DNA from: Lucinisca nassula
Taxonomy: Eukaryota > Mollusca > Bivalvia > Lucinida > Lucinidae
Length of the DNA: 64,000 nt
Reading direction: 5' to 3'
Assembly (NCBI GenBank): GCA_963580285.1
Contig: OY757010.1
Span: forward strand, 67,974,406-68,038,405
In this document: positions 54,251 through 64,000 of the stretch, piece after piece
Layout: the number at the start of each line of letters is the position of its first letter
Position numbering within the stretch: the first letter of the stretch is position 1
Position numbers and translations under genes: made by a program
Notes under the pieces: generated by a model
Told to the model about the DNA's origin: nothing
The model's input: the letters and a program-made list of their open reading frames with translations, nothing else
Databases searched by the model: none

Positions 54251-54507
54251 GCTGAATGATAATTGCATCAGGTATCTGGTATCCAGCCCTTAAAGCCTAA
54301 TGAGTTATGCATGCGGGGTTCTTTGTTGTGTTTGCAATTCTTTACAGCATACAGTAGTTCTAATTCAATTGATCAGCAAGAGTTTAACATTGTTCATAAT
54401 GTTTGGATGGACTTTATATGTGCATGGCATCTATGACATTCTTAAAGATCAGTTGATTTCCTGGGTTGATTTGTATGTTCTTCTTTACAATGTTCTAAGT
54501 TTTCAGA

Positions 54508-54815
54508 TTTTGTTTTGTTTGTTTGATTTGAGGTTTAACGTCCCCGTCAACACTGTAAATGCCATTTTGGAGACGTTGCTTCCGATTTTGTGGGACTTTT
54601 ACCCGACATTGAGATGAAATGACATCTCAAGCCCTGTCGCCCAATGAAACCAATAGGGTTTATTAGCATTGACGGTCCGCCTCGCACCGCGGTTCCTGGA
54701 CAGGCTTAGATCCTCTAAGCGGTTTACCAGTACTAGTGTGCGGGCCGGATTCAGCTCTGCGTGGAAGCATCATGCAGCCTATATATTTCTTCAAGCCCCT
54801 ATGGGCGGGGGCTAA
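54508..54815 (-). mobile_element. SINE-A with 13-bp target duplication
   Basis: Full-length copy flanked by ctaagttttcaga (54495-54507, 54816-54828). One of the best-preserved copies. Confidence 0.93.
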
Positions 54816-54838
54816 CTAAGTTTTCAGAAATAAATGCA

Positions 54839-56130
54839 TTAAACGCATTCCCATTTTTGGTGCAAGTTTAGACTTGCAACCATCCCTTTGATAGATTTTT
54901 GTCAATGATAATTTTAACGAATAACATAAAAAATGAAATCCTATCTTATAGGTATTGACGGGGACGTTAGACCTAAGTTTTCAGGAATAAATGCATTAAA
55001 GTAGTTTAGGTCGTAGTACCAAAGCGTTAATCCAAAATCATTAATCCATAGACAAATGGCAAATATCAATGTTCAGACCAACAGAGATGGACTCAAGAAG
55101 AGTGTAATCAGGCGTCCTAGGACAGTAAGCATTACCTGGTAAGCAAGCTCCGCACACCATGCCTATCGGCCTGAACGAAGAAAGGGAGTAAATGCCGAGA
55201 AGGGTATGTCCGAGATTTCGGAAGTCTTCCTATGGCTTTCCATTGCCAAACACATCAGAAATAATTCTGGAAATTGCCACATTGTACGGATCAACAAGAT
55301 CATGGTGCCTCCCATAGAACTTCTTTAGTGTTGATACCAGTTTGGTTTTTTGATACCCCTGGCATAACAACCTGGTAGTGAACACCTTCCCACGTTCCAT
55401 AAAGTCCTGATACTTGGCACAGGCTCTAGCATGACGGATTAACTGTGAAACTCCATATGCTGGTGCAGACGGGACATTACTGCTCAGGAAGGGAAAGTTA
55501 CTAATGGGAAAATTGAAGTCATCTCGTTTATCGTACAGCCTAGTAGTGAGCTTCCCGTTGTCAATATAGAGATAACAATCCAAGTATGAGGAGGAGGTTG
55601 CAGTCTCTGTTGTTTCCTTAATTTCAAGATCACGTGGATAGATGAATTCCAAGTACTCTGCGAATTTAGTATTTTTAGAGACAGTAAATCACCTATATAT
55701 CTGTAGGTGAAATTGAATTGTTGTGCAAGGCGTTTCTTGCCTGCTTTGAGGAGACCTTGTACAAACTCCGCCTCAAACGAGTACAAGAACAAGTCGGTAA
55801 GCAACGGTGCAACATTAGTACCCATTGGTATGCCAATTGTTTGCTGAAATATTAGGCCACTGAATTCCACGAAAATATTGTCAATTAGATATTCCAGCAT
55901 CTTTATGTCATCTGCATTAGTGTACTTTTGTGGTGCATCAGAGTGATCTCGAACGAAGTATGTGTCTTTGAAGCCAAGGACAACATACTGGTAGCGACGG
56001 TTACCAATACTGATTAAACGCATTCCCAATTTTATTGGTGAAATTTTACATTTGCAACCATTCCTTTGATAGATTTTTGTCAATGATAATTTTAATGAAC
56101 AACAAAAAATTAAATATTATCTTATCCACA
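54839..56130 (-). mobile_element. Penelope-like retroelement fragment with flanking direct repeat
   Basis: Contains the broken reverse transcriptase below. About 110 bp at the 5' side of the reading frame (56020-56130, with TTTGATAGATTTTTGTCAAT) recur at 54839-54950, 3' of it, in the same orientation. Partial tandem arrangement with direct terminal repeats is known for Penelope-like elements. Confidence 0.65.
55230..56083 (-). pseudogene. Reverse transcriptase (Penelope-like), frameshifted
   Basis: The minus strand from 56083 encodes an RT palm: QQTIGIPMGTNVAPLLTDLF (motif B-like, about residues 80-98), then FNFTYRYIGDLLSL. The catalytic YxDD is YIGD, so the first aspartate is lost. A length change in the A run at 55672-55676 shifts the frame. 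The sequence then continues as EFIYPRDLEIKETTET and FYGRHHDLVDPYN to the stop near 55230. Two lesions make it inactive. RT identity is secure; assignment to the Penelope-like group rather than another RT lineage is from recalled similarity. No GIY-YIG domain is seen. Confidence 0.75.
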
Positions 56131-56569
56131 CAAAATGGCCTGTTTTCTGTTGTATCCGTTGTATGAATTCATAAAAGCGAGAAAATAAATATTGCATCAA
56201 CTTACCCCAAGCGTTGCATCAACTTGCCCCACTGCTGGGGAAAGTTGATGCAGTCGACTTGCTCAAGAAATCTATTGAAAATGAAGATAAATAATCCAAA
56301 AATTCGGGATTGGAATTCAATTTTAAATGCAGAAAAGATGGAGCTTTAAGAATATGCAAAAAATAACAAAATCGGTAAGTCCAGTGAAGAGATATGTCAA
56401 AAAGTCTAAAAAGTGCATCAACTGTCCCCGGTCTCCCCTACTTTCTTATCATTTTTTCCCATAATTTTATGCGAAACAAAACACATATTTTGCATTTTAA
56501 ATATATAACAAAGCATAACATGAAACTTTAGCATCACATTAACGTCCGTGGAATGAACAACCCCTAAAC

Positions 56570-56720
56570 CCCACCTTATATGGCGAAAACTGGGGTTTAT
56601 TGGGTATATATTATTTTTGTTATTTCTGCTACAAGAAAAAGCTTGTGGGTACTCGTTAGAACCGCCTAAACATATGTTCGCAGTATAGATAAGAAAAAAT
56701 ACCACAGCTTTTCATAAAAA
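56570..56720. repeat. Hairpin-A MITE fragment
   Basis: CTTGTGGGTACTCGTTAGAACCGCC (one arm) with flanking AACTGGGGTTTATTGGG; the other arm is lost. Confidence 0.65.
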
Positions 56721-56994
56721 AGTAAAAATAAAAGTAGTCATTTTAGAGTTATACTGCGATCGGTCACATCAAGCTACAATAGTAATGGTCAAATGTGAAA
56801 ACCTGCACTATGTCGCACGACTGTGTAATCGTACTGGTCTGTTTAATAGTTTGCATTTCGAAAACATGCTTATTCAAATACTGGAAAATTCTACCACCAA
56901 ATAAAAAAACAAAAATGTTCTGATCAAACATTCTTATATTTTTCATATTTCTGCTCAGGTGCTCGTTAGAAACGGTCCGTTCATCTACACAAGC

Positions 56995-57160
56995 ATCACT
57001 TCATTCATTCATTCATTCATTTCCGTTTGTCCAGCTACCAATACTCCCCATTCATTCATTAACTTATCTATCTCCGTATATTAAAATGTCGTCCGTTCAT
57101 CTACCAACGCACAACTCCATTCATCCATTTATTCATTTATTTATTCATCCATATGTCCAT
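56995..57160. repeat. ATTC-type microsatellite
   Basis: (CATT)n runs at 57001-57020 and degenerate CATTCATTC/TTTATTCAT stretches to 57160. Confidence 0.85.
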
Positions 57161-57183
57161 GTCACTCCCTTAAAATTTAATTG

Positions 57184-57254
57184 TGGCGAAACGACCCACG
57201 GGCGAAACGACTCACGGGCGAAACGACTCACCAGGTAAGGGCGAAACGACCCGT
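57184..57254. repeat. GGGCGAAACGAC minisatellite (right of an inverted pair)
   Basis: Four copies, inverted relative to 52518-52652. Both arrays contain the variant TAAGGGCGAAACGACCC. Confidence 0.88.
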
Positions 57255-57482
57255 CCCCAAACTCAGGAACGACCCGGAACCCAACCGTTCCGCACCGCAC
57301 ACATTTTGGGGTCTGCTGATGGAGCGATAATCTGGCAGTTACCTCCCCTCACTCGCTCAGTTGGATGAGCTCCTAGTACATTGGCTGGGATTACTTTGCG
57401 CATATTCTTTGCGCAGATTTTTTAAAATACAAATTCTCTGTAGTAGGCCTATACACACAAGCTATGTTACAAACAACCTACC

Positions 57483-59945
57483 TTGTTTACAAATTCTCCA
57501 TCCCCAGTAAGTCGAGTTAAGGGGATGCCCCCGATTGGCAAAGCTGATCATGACCTAGTCCTTGTTGAGTATGTCATAAAAGCTAAACGAATCAGACAAG
57601 CCCCGCGTAAAGTTTTTCTCTACAAACGTGCGGATATGGATGGTCTGCGAGACCATATGGCCGATTTAAGGATTCGTTCCTTTCCTCTGACCTCTCGCAC
57701 ATGTCAGTTAATGACTTGTGGGTCAGTTTTAAGTCCGAATTAACCACGGCAATGGAAAGGTTTATACCAACGAAAATGACCAAAACAAAATATAGGGCAC
57801 CATGGATCGATAACACGATCAAGCATCTCATCAGAAGACGCAATAGAATGTATTTTCATGCTCGGAAGTCTAGCAGCACTGACGTTAAGAACCATTACAA
57901 ACGGTTCAGAGCACATGTGCAAAAGGTTATAAGAGATGCATATTGGAAGCATGTTTCCAGCATCTTTACCTTTGAAGATGACAATATAGATCCCGATAGT
58001 CCCCAAAAGAATGGTAAAGTTAAAAAGTTTTGGTCATTCGTAAAGTCCCTGAAAAAGGATGCGTATGGGATCACTTCGCTAAGGGAAAATGGAATTATAA
58101 AAACAGATGCTCGCGATAAGCTAATATTTGCAATAAACAGTTTCCATCAGCATTTACGCGTGAAACTGATGGTGAGCTACCATCTAAAGGTGCAAGTCCG
58201 TTCCCCTCTATGGGGGACATAACAGTTGACCCCAATGGGGTCGCTAAACTGTTAGGTAAGCTCAAGATACATAAGACATCTGGGCCCGATGACCTGAATG
58301 CCAGGGTACTTAAGGAATGTAGTGCTGAAATATCTCCTGTGTTGGCCTTTATCTTCAATGAATCACTTACCCAGGGCACTGTACCAGATGACCGGCGACA
58401 AGCAAATGTTACCCCGGTCTATAAAAAAGGGGAAAAATATGATGCAGCAAATTATAGACCAGTGTTGCTAACATGCATCTGTTGCAAAACCCTGGAGCAT
58501 ATATTAGTAAGCAACATCAACAAGCACTTAGCCTTTGAGAGCATTCTTGCTGGCTGTCAACATGGTTTCCGGAGTCAAAGGTCTTGCGAAACGCAGCTTG
58601 TTCAATTTTACCATGACATTGTGAGCAATCTGGATGGGGCCATAAACCGTGGCCACAAACAGACTGACTTGATCATCATGGACTTCGCTTAGGCCTTTGA
58701 CAAGGTACCTCACAGAAGGCTATTACATAAACTGGAGTACTATGGGATAAGAGGATCCACACATAGGTGGATTAGCTCATGGCTCTCTGGGCGCTCACAA
58801 CAAGTTGTACTTGATGGCCAAGCGTCTGATCCAGTCCGTGTTTTATCTGAAGTCCCCCAAGGTTCGGTCCTTGGACCGGTCCTTTTCTTGGTTTTCATTA
58901 ATGATCTCCCCGATAATATCAGGTCATCGGTCCGTTTGTTTGCTGATGATTGTGTCCTGTATAGGAACATATATTCTCCTTCTGACTGTCTTATTTTACA
59001 AGATGACATGGATCAACTTGCACAGTGGGAGGCCGATTGGCAAATGAAGTTCAATGTGGCCAAATGTCACTCAATGAGGGTGTCACGACACCCTCCGGAC
59101 AAGCAAATTAAGTTTGACTATACTCTTCACCAGCAAATTTTGGAGCATGTTCAATCCGCCAAATATCTTGGTATCACCATCACTGACGATCTTGATTGGG
59201 GTCAGCATATCTCAGAGATTACATCTAAAGCAACTAGAACTTTGGAATTCCTTAGACGGAACTTGGCTTTTGCACCTAGGCAGACAAAGGATGTTGCATA
59301 TAAAACATTGGTTCGCCCTCAACTTGAATATGCATCACCCATTTGGCATCCCTATGTTAAAACTCAGACTCAGCAGGTGTAGAAGATGCAGAGGACAGCT
59401 GCTCGATGGACCTGTAGGCGATGGCGAAATAGAAGTAGCGTCGGTGACATGCTTAATGAACTAGAGTGGCCGTCCCTGGAGGCCCGTCGTGAGCAGTCCT
59501 CTTTAACCTTCTTCTACAAGATACACTCTGATTCAGTGTCTATTGATAAAGATAGGTACTTGACCCCTGTAACAGTGTCGACCCAAACAAGGGCATCAAA
59601 AGTAAACGACTCACAATATCGGAGATACCAGTCCTATAGTGATGCCCTGAAGAACTCATTCTTTCCTAGAACTATTCCCCAATGGAATAGTCTTCCCTCC
59701 TCTGCGGTGAATGCCAAGTCCGCAGAAGAGTTCAAAGCCCGCAGAAGAGTTCAAAGCCCGCACAGTGTAAGATTGGGACTCAGAGGTATGCGTTTTAGGA
59801 TACCTCTGTTATGCAGATTGTAAATAGTTTTAAGGACACATCCAGTGCCTCTCTTTTTTTCCAGCTAAATTCTAAATTTAGCCACCCAATCAACTGAGGT
59901 AATGGCCAGATATTACCGACTCAGTATAAGAAGATAGATAGATAC
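57483..59945 (+). pseudogene. Non-LTR retrotransposon (jockey/CR1-like), 5'-truncated and decayed
   Basis: The end of an endonuclease domain (GKADHDLVLVEY, about 57537) is followed, after frameshifts near 57690 and 58190, by a reverse transcriptase: KTSGPDDLNARVLKE, VTPVYKKG, NYRPV, GCQHGFRSQRSCETQL, MDFA-stop-AFDKVPH, PQGSVLGPVLFLVFINDLP, the catalytic FADD (near 58945), and the thumb region KYLGITI then HI. In-frame TAG stops lie at about 58690 and 59380. Near the 3' end a 19-bp tandem duplication (GCAGAAGAGTTCAAAGCC, 59720-59760) shifts the last frame. The tail is GAAGATAGATAGATA, a short GATA repeat as in CR1/L2-type 3' ends. Confidence 0.93.
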
Positions 59946-60104
59946 CTTCTTTCTACTGATACTGCGTCGGTCACATTCGGCCATTACCACAGGTGTACTT
60001 TACATACACTCCAGGTATAACCTACATTATCCCAGGAGCTAATGGTGAAGAACAACTGATGTTTGTGGCGTCTAATTATTTACTTTCTGAGCTGTTTCTA
60101 TTTT

Positions 60105-60380
60105 AAGGTCTCGGTAGCGCAGTGGTTAACGCATTCGACTTATGATCGAGAGGTTGTGCGTTCGAATCCGGCCACCGGTCTCGAGGTGTGTCGTTGGGCA
60201 AGACACGTAATGACACTGCCCCATTCCGACCAGGTGTAAATGGGTAGCAGTGGTGTAAAAGCCACTGCCTCTCTCTCGCGCGCGCGTGAAAACATCCGGA
60301 ATGAGTGTTCGAGAGCGATTCAATAAGCTTGAAGCTTTCATCGCAATCGAACTAAAATAAACTGTATAAACTAAGGTCTC
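60105..60380 (+). mobile_element. tRNA-derived SINE-C
   Basis: Starts with a tRNA-like 75-bp head: GGTAGCGCAGTGGTTAACGC (A box), an anticodon-arm-like TCGACTTATGATCGA, and GCGTTCGAATCCGGCC (B box). It is followed by a body with TGTCGTTGGGCAAGACACG and CCAGGTGTAAATGGGTA, phrases I recall from SINEs of several invertebrates. No clear target duplication. Confidence 0.85.
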
Positions 60381-60534
60381 CTTCAAAATTAAATGATAGC
60401 TGATTATAGGCTATTGTGCTCATCGGAGCACGGGCCATTTTCACGCGCCACATTTATTCCCCTAAAAAATGTCGTCTACTGCCTCTTCTTGCAAACTTTT
60501 GTGAACTATTTTTGCTTACAGGCAAATAATGTTG

Positions 60535-60632
60535 ACCCTGAGATCCCACTGAGACTCAGATCCCACTGCCCCTTCAGATGACTGCTCTTTGCTCCTAAAG
60601 GGGCAGTGGGATCTGAGTCCACACTGTTTGCA
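60535..60632. repeat. Hairpin-C palindrome, partly duplicated
   Basis: GATCCCACTGAGACTCAGATCCC and GGGATCTGAGTCCACACTG, with CTCAGATCCCACTG repeated. Confidence 0.6.
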
Positions 60633-60669
60633 ACAATTGTTTTTAAAGTAAGCGGCAGACAACAAAACA

Positions 60670-60914
60670 GGGGCCAGTTGTTCAAAACTAACGACGTCGT
60701 TAGTTAACGTAGCGTTAAAACTTTGATCATTAAATGTGGCAAATATGCTGAAATTTTTGCTGAAAAAAATGTGAGCAGCTTTTGCGGACTCAAAAGCTGC
60801 TCACATTTTTTCAGCAAAAATACCAAAATTTTCGATATTTTTCTTGCTAGAACAGTTAACAATTTGACCACTAACGAGCTTGTTAAGCTAACGATGCTTT
60901 GAACAACTGGCCCC
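60670..60914. mobile_element. MITE-D foldback element, copy 5 (inverted, best preserved)
   Basis: Termini GGGGCCAGTTGTTCAAA and TTTGAACAACTGGCCCC are perfect inverted repeats. The core is GAGCAGCTTTTGCGGACTC / AAAAGCTGCTC. Contains AACTAACGACGTCGTTAGTT, a 20-bp perfect palindrome, at 60687-60706. Confidence 0.9.
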
Positions 60915-61084
60915 AGACGACGAATGTTGTGATTGGCATCCTAAGGCTCGGGCTGTTTTATTTCAAAAAGAAATTAACTGACCCTTATCTAAATTTATTG
61001 CCTTACACTAACCAAAATAAAAGAAAGTTTAATGTTTGAAAATGGCTTTATTAAATTTGATTTTTATGCGTTTAATACTGCTCA

Positions 61085-61150
61085 AGTATTAATGATGATG
61101 ACGACGAACACAACGACGATGATGATAATGATGCTGCTGATGAAGATGAT
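61085..61150. repeat. GAT/GAC triplet microsatellite
   Basis: ATGATGATGACGACGAACAC... imperfect triplets. The next 170 bp has AACGTCA-type phrases repeated about six times. Confidence 0.75.
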
Positions 61151-61769
61151 AAAAGTTGTGCAAAATTTCCGGTACTTCAACAAAGCAGCCACATGACGGT
61201 AATGCGACATCGGATCGACGTGTATGTAACGTCATGGGATTTCTGCAACGTGACACTAACTTCGGTACAACGTCTTGACGCTTATCAGTATGCAACGTCA
61301 CATCTGCATTGGTCTAACGTCATGCACGGACGTTGATTTGACGCTGCCCTAGTGGGAAGCAAAAAGGAAAGACACTGATCAGACACGTGTTTAGCTGCAT
61401 TTTTGCACCTTTTTCTGTATTTATCACTGTTTCACTGCCCAATTTTAAGAAAAGCATTAGAAATGATAAACTTCAAATAAAAGCTGTTATCGAGCTTATG
61501 CATTGTCTACAAGTTAATAACACCACTTATATTAATTGTTTCCAAAATTAAACAGGTACGTCGATAGCGGAATACACTATCATTTGGGCTAATCGACTCT
61601 CTTCGCAGTATCCTTTACGAATGGCGTGTTTAGTGGTTTCGTGACCTACAATCTTCGATTAGGTCATGCAGTGCGGGACTAATGGGGCGATGGTTTGTAA
61701 TCTTTGGATAGCATTAGACAAATTTTGCATCTTGTTAGTAGTTCTTTTTTAAATCAGGCTTAAAGAATA

Positions 61770-62120
61770 TACAGTAGAACTTCGATGGCTCGAACACCGA
61801 TGGCTCGTTTACCATGCATGAGTCGAACTCATTCTTGAGTCCCTAGGGAAATCCTCTGCATAAGAAAAAGTGGGGGATAATTAAAGAGATTTTAGTCTTT
61901 TATCTTGCAAATGTATGCTGTGTGTACTCATTAGAATCGCCTCGGTGAGGCGATTCTAATGAGTACACACAGCATACATTTTCATTATAGAGCACCGAAA
62001 AGATGTCCAAAAGTATTTCGTTATGCCTCCTGATAGTAACCCTCGGTGGCTCGAACTACCCCTGTCTCGAACAGATTTTCGAGGTCCCAAAGGTGTTCGA
62101 GCCATTGAAGTTCCACTGTA
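61770..62120. mobile_element. TA-flanked MITE with Hairpin-A core, copy 2
   Basis: CAGTAGAACTTCGATGGCTC and GAGCCATTGAAGTTCCACTG with TA on both sides. The core palindrome at 61908-61980 is nearly identical to that at 5760-5830. 351 bp. Confidence 0.92.
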
Positions 62121-62124
62121 TTAG

Positions 62125-63230
62125 TTTAAATAGGGCTAGAATATATTGGGGGTCACTGACGAGGCCTAATGGAACTAAGTTGTCTGACTCAACTTGACGT
62201 CGGTTTTCATGTCTTTAATCCAAAGCAGAAATCTTAACAGAAGATATTAACTAGAGCCCAGGTACTGAGGGACTGTTTGGTCACCAAAACTGTTTTCATT
62301 GTTGTTGTGGTTGTTATTAATTTCCATAGAAAAAAAATTCTTTATCATATCTTGCAAGTATTTAAACTATATAAATTTATAAATGATATATCGATGTTTA
62401 CAAGAACACCAGAAACAAAGCAATCAGAATCTGTTGCAAATAGTTTCTAAACTGGGATCTTTCACCATCCCCTATATTAATAAAGTATCAATAAAATGGT
62501 TGTCACTTAATTCTGCATTATCTATCCCCACTTAGAACACCTAGATAGAATAACTGCGGAATAAGAACAATTGCGTCCCGGTTTTTGTGACGGTTTGGGG
62601 CAAAACGTCTCCAGCACGAAACGTCCTATTACCACGGTAGTCACCAGTTTTACCCTCACCCGCTGCTATTAGATTGGTCTGTCCTTAAAATCCGACTAGA
62701 AAAATCCGTAAAACGTCTCCCCGTACATCAACCATAGTGCAGTTTATATTTTACTTTTGGTCCTTTGAGATCAGCGTGAATATTCTGAGAAATCAGAAAT
62801 AATTTATTAGTTTAGACTCAAATTCTAGACAGGTTTTTAATTATTTGGACTTCATTTTGATTTATATCAGTCTTTGAATCGACTGCCTATTCGAAATTCG
62901 CAAAATTGCAGTATGCTTCCTCTGGCTTTCGTTGCCGGATCATTACAGGGTCACTGATGAGGCTTTGTTAGCCGAAACTACGTAGTATGACCCATCTTCT
63001 TTCTTATGAATATTTTCATTGCTCTTAAAGGAACTCGTTTTTTTTTTTTGTTTTTATTAACTCGTTTTTTTGTTTTTATTGTTCGATTGTGCATACTCTA
63101 AAAAGCACTAGCCAGTTCTATGTCGTCAAAGAAATGCGATAAGATATTTTCTATAACAAAAATAAATTTTTGATTGATGAAATCACATACGTGTATTCTT
63201 AACCAGGGCGAGTATAATTGAACTCTGCTA
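62125..63230. other. AT-rich intergenic or intron sequence
   Basis: Over 1 kb without a recognisable gene or repeat; GTTTTTATT is repeated twice near 63050. Confidence 0.45.
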
Positions 63231-63234
63231 TACT

Positions 63235-63402
63235 TTCTAATACCGATTTCATACTGAATGGAATTTGCTACCTAAAGAAGCACAGGATCATTTCAAAATT
63301 TAGGGATGTCAGGTTGTGTTTTCTTCAAACTCTATTCGGGAAATGCGTAGGCCCAAATCAGACGCCTCAGAAGACGCCATTGATCTGGACCTGCACTGTT
63401 TT
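63235..63402. mobile_element. TTAA-type MITE-E fragment
   Basis: ATTTAGGGATGTCAGGTTGTG and the Hairpin-C remnant GACGCCATTGATCTGGACC match MITE-E. The right end is separated from its terminus by the SINE below. Confidence 0.65.
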
Positions 63403-63413
63403 ACCATCACCCG

Positions 63414-63713
63414 TTGGCCCCCGCCCATCGGGGTTTGAAGAAATATATGGGCTGCATGATGATTCCACGCAGAGCTGAATCCGGCCGCACGCGAGTACTG
63501 GTGAACCGCTTAGAGGCCCTAAGCCTGCCCAGGCAAAGCGGTGCGAGTCGGACCGTCCATGCTTATAAACCCTATTGGTTTCATTGGGCGACAGGGCTTG
63601 AGATGTCATTTCATCTCAATGTCGGGTGAAAGTCCCACAAAATTAGAAGCAATGTCTCAAACAGACCTTTATAGTGTTGACGGGGACGTTAAACATCAAA
63701 TCAAACAAACAAA
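63414..63713 (+). mobile_element. SINE-A with 11-bp target duplication
   Basis: Head GGCCCCCGCCCATCGGGGTT, internal GGTGCGAGTCGGACC, tail AACATCAAATCAAACAAACA. Flanked by accatcacccg (63403-63413, 63714-63724). Confidence 0.94.
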
Positions 63714-63724
63714 ACCATCACCCG

Positions 63725-64000
63725 CTATTTGGAGCGTAGCTGTTGCAGCGTAGCTCCAGTGAGATTAGAAGTGATTTCGGCACTACTTTCAGTGTTACTG
63801 CTTATGACCCAATCACCAGTGAGAACATAGTCCCCCGTGTTAACGTAGTAGATTATTACGCCATGCGGTATCTTCTTATAGACTGCTTCACAGACCACTA
63901 CTTCAAATGGAATAGATGAATATTTTTAGTAGATGAAGTGTGTAGCAGTCTAATCTTTTTATAGTTCAGTTCATATAACCCAGTTTACAACCCATTTGTA
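63725..64000. other. Unassigned end of window
   Basis: No gene recognised; GTTGCAGCGTAGCTCCAG near 63740 has a short internal repeat (GCGTAGCT twice). Confidence 0.4.

Larger units (their letters stand above)
52973..56440. mobile_element. pogo-like DNA transposon remnant, invaded by other elements
   Basis: The termini GGGGAGACCGGGGCCAGTTG (52973) and CAACTGTCCCCGGTCTCCCC (to 56440) are inverted repeats flanked by TA. Subterminal copies of GGGGCAGGTTGATGCA lie at 53001, 53343, 53367 and 53385 (left) and 56203, 56218, 56237 (right), in both directions. A transposase N-terminus follows (next entry). The middle was replaced by repeat X, SINE-A and a Penelope-like element. Confidence 0.8.

Noticed and set aside
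58210..59823. Functional reverse-transcriptase gene
   Set aside because: Two in-frame stops, upstream frameshifts and a 19-bp duplication near the end show a dead LINE copy even though the FADD box is intact.
60107..60182. tRNA gene with a possible TAT anticodon
   Set aside because: The tRNA-like part is the head of a longer SINE with a non-tRNA body, and acceptor-stem pairing is poor.

Overview
This is animal nuclear DNA, most likely from a bivalve mollusc. It has spliced genes with GT-AG introns, a tRNA-derived SINE load, LINE, Penelope-like, mariner and hAT-type elements, and abundant foldback elements and tandem-repeat elements of the style known from bivalves. The bivalve call is inference from repeat style; the animal call is firm because the one host gene is alpha-catenin. 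Nothing looks prokaryotic.

The host gene lies on the minus strand. Seven exons (44803-44651, 30100-29911, 27707-27541, 22592-22473, 21818-21729, 14432-14259, 11619-11416) join in frame to 1059 coding bases, or 353 codons. They encode the N-terminal part of alpha-catenin, the actin-linking partner of beta-catenin at adherens junctions, from the start codon through the beta-catenin-binding/dimerisation domain to the vinculin-binding helix. The rest of the gene must lie left of position 1, and any upstream 5' UTR exon lies right of 44803. The coding exons are 90-204 bp, while the introns are up to 14.5 kb and are filled with repeats.

Layout: 1-11.4 kb (intron 3' of the last visible exon) holds the end of a 420-bp tandem-repeat element, a dead mariner, SINEs, foldback MITEs and a satellite block. 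11.4-30.1 kb holds exons 8 to 3, with a 5.7-kb satellite complex at 15.3-21.0 kb, hAT-type MITEs with target duplications, TTAA-ended MITEs and many copies of one 300-bp SINE. 30.1-44.65 kb (intron 2) holds a GC-rich strand-biased insertion, a 2.5-kb element with a higher-order tandem repeat, three tandem tRNA-like units and a TIR-bounded tandem-repeat element. 44.8-64 kb, upstream of the first coding exon, holds a third large tandem element, a 2.9-kb AT-rich block carrying eight copies of a 16-bp motif, a pogo-like transposon broken up by later insertions including a Penelope-like reverse transcriptase, a decayed non-LTR retrotransposon, and more MITEs and SINEs.

The most unusual features are: the 16-bp GGTTACGGACACTACA array (47.4-50.3 kb); a family of large elements sharing the same ends but carrying different internal satellites; a 162-bp satellite in which each unit carries a perfect DR1-type nuclear-receptor site; and palindromic cores that recur inside MITEs with unrelated termini. 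All repeat-family labels (SINE-A, MITE-D and so on) are my own names for families defined by comparing copies inside this window.
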